Assembly (NCBI RefSeq): GCF_000003605.2
Contig: NW_003145787.1
Coordinates: 195,770 to 221,355 of the forward strand
Length of the DNA stretch: 25,586 bases
Direction: 5' to 3'
From: Saccoglossus kowalevskii
Lineage: Eukaryota; Hemichordata; Enteropneusta; Harrimaniidae
In this document: positions 1-9,500 of the stretch, one piece after another
Layout: each line of letters starts with the position of its first letter
How positions within the stretch are numbered: the stretch's first letter is position 1
Program-made: the position numbers and the translations under genes
Notes under the pieces: generated by a model
Seen by the model: only the letters and a program-made list of their open reading frames with translations
Told to the model about the DNA's origin: nothing
The model's database searches: none

Positions 1-1530
1 AACAAATTTCAACCCAAAATTAATCAGGTCTGCCTATTGTCCAAGAGCATTTATGTACCAAATTTTATTCAAATGTGATGGTCAGTAATTGAGATATCAG
101 TGTTAATTAATTATGTTAATTAGGTGATTAATAAGCACAAATATTTACCAAAAACTAATTGGATCTCTGCATAGTCCTAGGTTCATTGAAATGTGATGAT
201 GAGTACTCTTTAAAAGTGTCATTAAAATCCAATTGGTGGTTCTTTATATAGCAGTGGAACATTCATGGACAGGTAATTAGGTAATTAATGTCCACAATTA
301 TTTACTGTAAAACTAATCAGGTCTCTGCATAGTCCTAGAAGATCTATGTAGCAAGTCTCATTGAAATATGATGATTATTACTTGAGATATCAGGTGGAAA
401 GCTGAAAATTAACTAATTATGCTAATAAGTTAATTAATATGCACAAATATTTACCCCAAAACTAATCAGGTCTCTGCACAGTCCTTAAGTAGCTATGTAC
501 CAAGTTTCATTGAAATATGATGATTACTACTTGAAATATCAAAAGCTGAAAACTAATTAATTATGCAAATTAGGTAATTAATATGTACTGATATTATCCT
601 AAAAACTATCAGGTCTGTGCAGTGTCCTATGACATCTATGTACCAAGTGTCATTAAAATGTGATGATTACTACTTGAAATATCGAAAGCTGAAGATTAAT
701 TAATTATGCAAATTAGATATTTAATATGTACTGATATTACCCTAAAAACTCAGGTCTGTGCAGTGTCCTGTGACATTTATGTACCAAGTTTTATTAAAAT
801 GTGATGATTAGTACTTGAAATATCAAAAGCTGAAAAATAATTAATTATTCAAATTAGATATTTAATATGTACTGATATTACCCTAAAATCTACCAGGTCT
901 GTGCAGTGTCTTATGACGTCTGTGTACCAAGTTTCATTGAAATATGATGATTACTACTTGAAATATCAAAAGCTGAAAACTAATTAATTATGCAAATTAG
1001 GTAATTAATATGTACTGATATTACTCTAAAAACTATCAGGTCTGTGCAGTGTCTTATGACATCTATGTACCAAGTTTTATTAAAATGTGATGATTACTAC
1101 TTGAAATATCGAAAGCTGAAAATTATTTAATTATGCAAATTAGGTAATTAATATGTACTGATATTATCCTAAAAACTATCAGGTCTGTGCAGTGTCTTAT
1201 AACATCTATGTACCAAGTTTTATTAAAATGTGATGATTACTACATGAAATATCAAAAGCTGAAAATTAATTAATTATGCAAATTAGGTAATTAATATGTA
1301 CTGAAATTACCCGAAAAACTATCAAGTCTGTGCGGTGACCTATGACATCTATGTACCAAGTTTTATTGAAATGTGATGATTGGTACTTGAGATATCAGTG
1401 GAAAAGCCAAAAATTGATTAATCATTATGCAAATTAGGTGATTAGTATGCATGGATTTTTGCTAAAACCTAATCAAATCTGCGCATTGGCCTAGAGCATC
1501 TATGCACCAAGTTTCTTCAAAAGTCAATGT
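1..1530. repeat. Tandem minisatellite array, period about 143 bp
   Basis: A diverged unit repeats head to tail. The anchor GTACCAAG (or a one-base variant) falls at 55, 348, 497, 640, 781, 924, 1067, 1210, 1353 and 1504, giving steps of 149, 143, 141, 143, 143, 143, 143 and 151 after the first gap. That gap (55 to 348) probably spans one copy whose anchor is lost near 180. Each unit also carries an AGGTCTGTGCAGTGTC-like block, TGATGATTACTACTTGAAATATC and an AATTAATTATGCAAATTAGG-like block. Central copies (about 600-1350) are most alike and edge copies are more diverged, as expected for an array homogenised by unequal exchange. The array runs off the left edge of the window. No coding potential. 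Confidence 0.93.
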
Positions 1531-1554
1531 TTTTTCTCAAAATTTACTAAATAT

Positions 1555-1660
1555 AATAAAGCGGGAGGGTCGTCACCTGCGCACGTGCGGGAATTGAGTC
1601 CCAAGCGATGATAACAACACACGCTAAAAATGCAAAGACGTGTTTGTAAACAACACAGTT
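1555..1660 (+). mobile_element. MITE fragment, subfamily A, left end
   Basis: About 75 bp (1583 onward) closely match 16867 onward: the shared text includes GCGGGAATTGAGTCCCAAGC and ATAACAACACACGCTAAAAA. The left end reads TAAAGCGGGAGGGTCGTCACCTGC, which is the reverse complement (with changes) of the right end of the copy near 17000. This makes it a terminal inverted repeat of a short nonautonomous DNA element. The right half is missing or too diverged. It sits immediately after the minisatellite array. Confidence 0.75.
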
Positions 1661-1764
1661 ACCCCCAACCAATTAGAAGTCTAATGTTAATCAACGGAAA
1701 CTAGTCATATATCAGACTAACGAAATTATGGTGCTAATAGCTTGTATTATATTTTTTTCTTGAT

Positions 1765-1875
1765 GACTAAAGGCCGATGGTCGTCGCGCGGCGCGTGTAC
1801 GAATTTCATGTAAACAAACAATGTATTTTACACGCAATGTATATGTCGCATGAAAAAAAAAAAAAAAAAAAAAAC
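1765..1875 (-). mobile_element. MITE fragment, subfamily B, ending in a 22-A run
   Basis: The stretch from TAAAGGCCGATGGTCGTCG through ATGTAAACAAACAATGTATT and TTTTACACG matches the reverse complement of the complete element at 4199-4331 over about 88 bp. It then breaks into a run of 22 A (1853-1874). The matching inner region on the opposite strand gives similar short peptides in both copies (RVKYIV.LHEIR), which is a result of the shared repeat and not a gene. The missing third of the element was lost or replaced by the A run. Confidence 0.75.
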
Positions 1876-1879
1876 GCAT

Positions 1880-2820
1880 GACGATTCGTATCATCTGGAT
1901 TACGCTTAGCTTCTCTGCGATTTACGGTCCGTATATCTTAAGCGTAGCTTGGACCCCCCAATACATTTGCTGGATCCGCCACTGTAAACGAGAGCGCAGT
2001 TTCTGCGACAGGAACTGAATAGATATTTACAACTATTTTTGTTTAAACTAAATTATTTTCATTTCAAGAGAAAACACGGTGATAAACAACAGGAAACGTT
2101 TAAGTGTATACTAATGTCAGCTATATTATGTCATGGACGTACTAGAGAAGTCCATGATTATGTATAAATTATATGGCCCCTCCCTCAAAATATGATGATC
2201 AATCCCTTACCATGTCACCTGATTACAAACGTGACTAACGTCGGTCGACCTTTGAACCTTCTTTGCCTCAAAAGTTCATCATGGTCACGGTGGTGTTCGA
2301 CCATATTCGACTCAGTGCTCAGGCTGGAATCATAATGCATCGATAGAAATGCAAACAAACCACCGTTCCACCGCATTTTATTAGCTGTTATACTTGAACT
2401 GGTGAGTTGACACGATTTTGGTAACATGCATGGCTGTGTGGCATCGACATACCAGAACATCCTCGAACAATTCACTGATTCTGCGATGATTGGCTATTAA
2501 ATGACATTGCCGCAGACTGTGTTAAGGTGGAAAATATATGCCGGAAACAATTGGAGCTGCTAAAACTGCAGCAAGGATAAGCCACGGTTCAACTCATCAT
2601 GTGGGTTATAGTCCCGGTCATAGTCACTGCGTATGTATCATACGCAAAACAACATTTCTCTATGGTCTTCTCGTGACTTGCCAAGCTCGTGTGACAATGT
2701 ATTTTAAGGTGTAGTAATATGTACTAGAGTTTTTCCGGAAGTAAAATACATTAATTAATTATATTCCCAGAAGAGTCACTCTAAACCATTTCAACCTATA
2801 TATTTTATGAAACCCACGCA
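1880..2820. other. Upstream flank, no gene recognised
   Basis: I see no domain or conserved protein here. Short open frames exist (for example 2215-2475 on the minus strand, 86 codons), but they show no motif I recognise and sit in repeat-rich DNA. The stretch is slightly richer in G+C between about 1880 and 2000 and between 2210 and 2700 than the surrounding DNA. Confidence 0.5.
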
Positions 2821-2845
2821 AAAATCAATATTGTATTAGGCGCAA

Positions 2846-3073
2846 ACCTTTGTTAGCTGGAATTAATTTTCGCTGAAAAGACTTTTTGGGTGTTTTGTAT
2901 GGAATTTATTTTCACTGATTTTTGGTGAGTGGAGTGTAAAATATAGGAAAAAAGTATTTTCGCTGGATTTTATTTTCACTGAATCACTCCTTCAGCAAAA
3001 ATAGCGAAAATTAATTCCAGGCGAAAAGTATTAAAAGAGCTATCAAAAATGTGGTCATACCTTTGTTACTTGG
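2846..3073. repeat. Fold-back element with internal repeats
   Basis: GGAATTAATTTTCGCT at 2859-2874 is repeated as a perfect 16-nt inverted copy at 3003-3018. Between them are two further direct variants, GGAATTTATTTTCACTGA (near 2900) and GGATTTTATTTTCACTGA (near 2966). CCTTTGTTAGCTGG just before and CCTTTGTTACTTGG just after look like a diverged direct repeat. The design resembles the element at 11589-11801, which also uses TTTATTTTCACTG and CAGCAAAAATAGC. Probably a nonautonomous mobile element. Confidence 0.6.
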
Positions 3074-3096
3074 TCAATTTGTGGTCACAGTTTAGA

Positions 3097-3145
3097 GTAG
3101 TCTCATGGAGGTAGAAAAGTCTCTTTTCTACCTCCATGGTAGTCT
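3097..3145. repeat. Perfect 16-bp hairpin flanked by 7-bp direct repeats
   Basis: CATGGAGGTAGAAAAG at 3104-3119 pairs perfectly with CTTTTCTACCTCCATG at 3123-3138, leaving a 3-nt loop (TCT). GTAGTCT lies directly on both sides (3097-3103 and 3139-3145). The hairpin ends about 170 bp upstream of the first coding ATG. No coding function is seen. Confidence 0.9.
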
Positions 3146-3261
3146 CTAGCACATCATCTTCATAATTAGAGTAGATACCTTACGAAAAAGTGCTGTAGAA
3201 TATCAATATTAGTGTAGTTTTGTCTTAATTTCTCTATCACCGCATATAAGTATACATGTAT

Positions 3262-3276
3262 ATATATTTTTTACAG
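3262..3276 (+). promoter_or_regulatory. Possible splice acceptor of an upstream noncoding exon
   Basis: A run of T followed by ACAG ends at 3276, 29 nt before the ATG at 3306. An in-frame TGA at 3294-3296 means the reading frame cannot extend further upstream through this DNA. Many animal genes have a 5' noncoding exon, so the first coding exon may begin at 3277. The alternative is that this is a random TA/T-rich stretch and transcription starts nearby. Confidence 0.35.
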
Positions 3277-3305
3277 GACTAATACATACTACATGAATCT
3301 ATAAT

Positions 3306-3525
3306 ATGCAGTGCCTAATGATAAATACTGTGCAAACAATGCCTCTTCTGGCATTAAAGCATGTACATATCAGACCTGTAGTGACTTGTAGACTGTATCA
3401 TGCACTACAAATAAGGAAGAATGAGCAGCACCACAGGATCTGTACAAACGTTCGAAATAAAACCACTGCTGTGATTTTCGACATGGGAGGAGTTGTGATA
3501 CCTGGCCCAGTTGCAGTATTTCCAA
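3306..3525 (+). CDS. ACAD10: ACAD10 exon 1: presequence and HAD motif I
   Basis: Encodes residues 1-73 plus one base of the next codon (phase 1), ending at donor GTAAGT. The ATG at 3306 is the first in frame after a TGA at 3294. Met5 and Met12 are alternative starts. The first 39 residues hold several Arg and Lys and no acidic residue, as in mitochondrial presequences. VIFDMGGVV carries the HAD nucleophile Asp59; the position two residues later, usually Asp in phosphatases, is Gly61. Confidence 0.9.
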
Positions 3526-6500
3526 GTAAGTATTTTGTTTTACTATCATATATTCCACTGTAATATACCATACTTGTGTTTTTTTAATGTACCATATCTC
3601 ATGATTAGAGGATATCTCTATATTGACAAATTTTGCTTATGAGAAATTAATTCATATAAATGTTGGCAGAAAAGAAATGTCATTCAGAAAGCTTATAATT
3701 GGGACCTCGCATTCATAGGGGCTGCATATATTTAGATATGGACAGCAAATATAATCTCTTCATTTAGGAGGGGGGTTAAGTAGTTAAGGAAATTTTAATT
3801 ACTGTATACCATAATTTCACTTAATTGTTACTTATGTTAGTTTAAATTATGGGTTAATTATTTTTCTACCATGCCATTGATTCACAAATTCATGATTATA
3901 ATTTTGTAGAAATTTTATACCCGACCACTTACATTATAGTTTTAGAAAGCATCATTACACAATATTCTTTTAATTGTTCAATCTCTCAGGTCTTGAAGAT
4001 AAGCTTGGCATTCCACATGGAACGCTTGCTTCAGTGATGGTAGCAGGTGGGGTGAATGGTGCATGGTCAAGGCTCCTCAGGGGAGAACTCAATGCTCAAA
4101 CTTTTGTACAACCATTTGCAGAAGAGTGTTTGAAAAAAGTAAGTGAAGAAAGTGTTTGTGGATTGCTCTTATTCCCTTCACTATTGTAATTGTTGATATT
4201 AAAGGGCGGTAGTCGCCGTGCCGCGTCCTGTTTGATATGGGACTCATAGCGACGTGTACAACACGTGTAAAATACATTGTTTATTTACATGAAATTCGAA
4301 GACGCGCTGTGCGACGACCACCGCGCTTTAACCTTCTCACTCACCACCAGTTCTCTCTTTTCATCACAAATTCAGAAAATAGTCCCATTTATAGTCTTTT
4401 CGTCAAAAGATTGGGACAAAAATAGCCATATTTTTTGAGTAAGAACTGAAAATTCACTAAAAAGTTTGGCTGTTGGCTCCAAAATTAGGGTTTATTTCCA
4501 GAAATATTAAAAGAATATAAGAAAAAAGTGCAGAAAAATTTGGGCAAGAAAGTCTGGTGGTGAAAGGTTATTTAATTAGCCAAACTGTGATTTCCTTGTT
4601 TTTTTTTACAAAATCTTTTTTGTTTATGATTGGAAACTTTTGCATATATAAGTACGACAAAAAATTGTAAAAGTCTGCCAATAATTATTTTTATAAATTA
4701 AGTTAATAATTATTTAAGTTATCAAGCACCATTAATTCTCATGTAATCAATCAATGTAAAAGTACACAGGCTGATAAGATTAGGGTGTTAAAATATCTGA
4801 TGTTATTGACTTTTATAATATAGTTTTATTTGATGTGGTTGATCACAAAACCCACATGTATGGTTACTTAATTATTTTTCACACAAACATAGGTCAAATG
4901 TTGATTTGTTGAATATCTCAAAATTTTGTTCGGTTATACATAGATGGGTAATTACAGTCATGTGTGTTTACTGAAATCATTGATTTGTAAGTTAAAAATC
5001 CACTATGAATTGAATAATTCACATGAACCCTGTGCCTTGACCCCCCCCCCCCCACCATTTAAATTGTATATGTCTCTCTTCAGATCACACATAGTTTTAC
5101 AATGTACGTGAACGGACATATATATTTAAATTGGGGGTTGGGTTGAAGTATAGTGTTTTGTAATTCTAAATGCAAATTAGTGACTGTGAAAGAACTGATC
5201 AGTGTTCATCTCATTTTTGGGAGAGTTTTTCATTATTTTCAAAAAATGCTTAATATGTTCATTTTGTCTTTGCTAATTTTGTTCGTTTGCATAATTGAAC
5301 ATTTCAAGCATTTAATTAATGTGTATGAAATGGAAGCACTTTCAAGTATTCGCAAATTGCAAGACTTCAGTTTTGTGAAATTACCATCACATTTTATAAT
5401 GCATGGTTATAAAAAATGCATACCATTATTTTATTAATCTTTGTTAGTAATCATTTTTTTCTGAAAAACTACTTTAACATGGATACTTATGAAAATATAA
5501 AAAAAAGAAAAACTTTCAAAACTAAAATTTGTATAAATGATACAGTTCTATCTAATAGAATGCCCATGCATGGATGACCTTAATTTAAACTCCTTGCGTA
5601 CTTTCCATAAATAAGGTTGGTAGACCGATGGAAGTTGATGGAGTTCTTACTCACTATGCCAAGCAAGCTGCCACCCCATTTCCTGAAGTTTTAGAGGCTA
5701 TAGAGTGTATCAGAGCAGAGGGAATGAAAACAGCACTGCTGACCAATAACTGGTGTTACCCAGATGGCAGCACTATCAGACCAGTAGATACCAAGTACTT
5801 TGATGTGGTATGTGATATGTTATCTCATGAATATGTATTATCTATACACAACCCACATTGTTATTTATTTTGTGTATATTTTGTTTTTGACACCTGGGCA
5901 TAGTATAGTGTTAGCCTATTCACCTCAGGTCAGCAAGGTTGGGGATTTGATCCCCTTAGCAGAATGTTTACTTGGTGGCATAAACTGAAGTATGTACATT
6001 TTGCCCAAACCACCAAACATGCATTACTGGGTTTTGAAAAGTGGTGCTGTTTAAATGTGAACCATGTACAGTTCTTTTTCTTAGTGCACATAAAAATAAC
6101 AGCAATAATTACTGTTACTCCTTTATGGAACCTGTAAATAGAATCAGTTCCCATTGGACTTAACTAAAAGTGAATGTTTTTAGATGAAATTTGGTGAAAA
6201 ATCGCACTCCCTTATTTACTGACGTGCTTAGCTTGGTGATGATATGAGGTTATTATGAGTACACTGTTAAGTATACACAAAGACAGTACAGCGAGATTAT
6301 CGACCGACGTGCAGTGGAGGACAATGTGACCATGTATTGTCTGAGTGCATACTTTACAGTATTCTTGTAATAATCTTATTATTATCCTTTCCTCCCAGGA
6401 AATACATCATGAGAATGTCGAAATCCAGAACATTTAGAACAGATTTAGCAAACTTCTTTGTGTGGGGGTCTGGTTAGGGGATGCTTACAAGCGTAATCAT

Positions 6501-9500
6501 TCCATATTTGGAATTCGTGTTTCCTAATATGGTAGGATGAAAATACCCTGTGCAATACTTCAAAATTTATGGTGGCAGGTGACAGATGTATAATAATATA
6601 TATATGTGCATAGATTTAGCGTATTTAAAATCTTAGTCATGTGACTAATGTCAATCATAGTGGCAAGTTTTCATATTGTAAAACATATTTGTATCATAAT
6701 TGGCATAAATAGAACACTGTATTTATATCATCCAACCAATGTCCTATAAGCCACAGTGTAGTGTATTTTTAGTCTGAGGTGTACAGTATTTACTATATCC
6801 ATGAAGCTATAATGATCTCATTATAGCTCCATATGTTATGTCAAGTAGAATTAGATTTTATTATGATTTCAATGTGATACCAAACATTCATTCAAGCATG
6901 GACCTACTAACACAGGATGAACATCAAGATTCAAGTATTAAAAAAAACATTTTGTTTCAGGAGAGTTTAATAATCGGCTTATTATTTTGCGTTGCCGCTA
7001 AAAAGTGGGCGTAGCTCTGGTACGGAAAATTAAATATTTTGTGAATATAATACATATAGACATGCACATTTCATCACATTTGTTAGCTGACCTTTCAGCC
7101 AACCGGAAACTCTCCATAACCTCGCTGTTGCTGCTTTCGTTGGAAGTAAAACGGGTTTTCCCACTTTTAATGCTGGAAGTTTTTACATTTTTCAAGAAAC
7201 CATTACTTGACTGCCGACAATTTCCGATTCATGCTGCTTTTAATGTCAATATTATGTATACATGTATTCCCTTTGATTGCAACATTCGGTGACCGTTTGC
7301 AGTAGTTTGCAGTTGTTGTTTTTTTTGCACTGAATATTGCTTTGATTTTTTTGACCAGAATTCTTTGTTTACATGTGTGTTAACTATCTCGTGGTATATT
7401 TCTATGTTGATAAACCACTATTTTTTTTTTACTTCTTACACATTAAATGATCGTCTGTTTCTCCTTCTCCACAGAGACAAAATGAACTATTATCCAAAAT
7501 TATGTCTTCCAACGCTTGTAATTCTTGTAAATAAAAATCTTTTCCTGCAAGTGAGCCTCACTCGCGTCTACGGCAGCCATTTTTAAAGTATTTATGACTT
7601 GTAACGTGACGGTTCGAAGTTACACGATGTCATTCGAACATGTTTGGAAGGTGTGAATTGCACAGGATTAGTCTGATAGGAGTCGAGTGCCTGCAGTAAA
7701 AAGCTAATAAACATTAATTAATCTCAAGTAGAGAGTAAATAGCAGCAACGCACATAGATCAAATGTGGGTCGATGTTCATTCTGTGGTGGTAGGTCCATG
7801 ATTCAAGAGTGCATGTCAATGTTACATCATATACACATAAAAAAAATCAAAGAAAATGATCATTGTACATTTTTGCTGAAAAAATTCAAAAACAAAAATA
7901 TACCTTTAGTACTACATAATGTCCTAATGTAGTCACGTTTTGATAAATCCCAATTTTCATTGTGACTCAGTGCATGATGCAAGGAAACATTATGATGTCT
8001 TTCATCAGTTTTCAATCAAAACTCATTTACATGGAGTTTAGAGACGGTTGTTTTAGGTTTTCTTCATTCATGTCATTAGGTGATAGAGTCAGCTATTGTG
8101 AAACTAAAAAAGCCAGATCCGAAGATCTACCAGATGTGTTTGGAGCGACTTGGTGCAAAACCCGAAGAAACAGTGTTTCTTGATGATATTGGTAAATACA
8201 TTAAAGGAGCAAATGACGTTGGGATCAAAACAATTCAGGTTTGGTTATTATGCAGCTATATCCAGCTATAACAGCTGGATTTTTGATTCAAGGATTTTTT
8301 TTATTTTGATGATTTTATGGCATTTATGAGTACATGATTTCAACTTTATATTTGCATGGCTAAAATTGTAAGTGCATGGCCACTGGAGGGCGCTTACTTC
8401 CTGTTTCTAGTTGTATGCCTGACAAATTATTTGCAAAGATAAGATATGCCATCATGCAAAAAGTGACTGTACAACAATATGGACCAAGGAAAATCCCGTT
8501 GACAAGAATTGATTGTACAAAAAATATGACAAAATAATAATTTCTTCTTGGATATATTAATCCATTTTATCTTTCAAATTTGCCAGAACCACACTATATT
8601 ATTTGCCATAATTATTAAAATCATGTTGGAATTTTAGTACAATTTTTTGTAATGCTCATCATTTATTTTGGGATGACAGTGTCATTGCTAAATATAAAAT
8701 ATAAATATAAAATATTTATGTAAATACAAAACTGAACATCAAGTCAAGAGTTGAATAGTTGTGAATGTTGAAATGAGATGTTTGTACATTGTCCATTTCC
8801 CGTAGGTTAAAAATATCAAAGATGCACTGCTGGAACTCAGTGACATACTTAGTATTCCCCTCACGGGTTACGTCGATGGTACAATTGCAGTCAGGAAAAA
8901 TATGGAATTACCAGTAGACTCACTTGTGAACTATCTCAACAAACTTGGCTTCTCATCAGATGTACCACCCAATGTGCGGGAATTTAAAAGCGGACAGTCA
9001 AATCCAACTTATTATGTTGGATATGGAGGGAAGGAATTTGTTCTAAGAAAAAAACCACCAGGTAAAATTCTACCATCGGCCCATGCAGTAGAAAGAGAAT
9101 ACAAAGTTATGAAAGCACTAGGTAGTGCTGGGGTTCCCGTGCCAACAGTAATAGACCTTTGTGAAGACAGCAGGTAAATACAGAACAATACGGTGATTGT
9201 TGGATAAAAAAAGCTTTTTTGAAAGAGCCTTTCATGAGCAAATAGATTACTTATATTGCCCTCTGTGTCCGATATTTGAAATAACTTTGTTTTTTTATAT
9301 TTTATGGGTGATTTATTTGTAAAAAGCAATAGTTTTGTCTGTGAAATAAAAAGATTGAATTTAATATAAGTGCTGAGTTTTCTAGGCTTCAGTAAGGTTA
9401 ACCTAAGAAGAAATCCATGAAATTATAGAACATTGGGGACGACGTCAAAAGATTGATGTCGGATAAAAAACTTAGTTCCTTTAGTTTTTTTCCAAACCCC

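Larger units (their letters stand above)
4139..5615 (+). other. Intron 2
   Basis: Contains a TTAA-flanked MITE (4199-4331), a fold-back element (4330-4570) and a 13-C run (5041-5053). The rest is AT-rich with no gene recognised; the open frame at 5153-5437 is low-complexity and hydrophobic and shows no family motif. Confidence 0.8.

Noticed and set aside
1-1530. CRISPR-like regularly spaced repeats
   Set aside because: The whole 143-bp unit repeats without unique spacers, and the surrounding genes are eukaryotic.
1712-1894. Short frames here and at 4237-4425 with a shared RVKYIV.LHEIR peptide as a conserved small protein
   Set aside because: Both lie in copies of the same MITE, so the shared peptide reflects shared repeat DNA; the first also depends on a poly-A tract read as poly-Phe.
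2215-2475. 86-codon minus-strand open frame upstream of the gene
   Set aside because: No family motif; length is expected by chance in a region of this composition.
5893-5970. Functional tRNA gene
   Set aside because: The B box is off consensus and I could not form acceptor and anticodon stems; a SINE remnant fits better.
6803-6830. Palindrome AGCTATAATGA-TC-TCATTATAGCT as a regulatory site
   Set aside because: Short AT-rich palindromes are frequent by chance here and nothing nearby supports a function.
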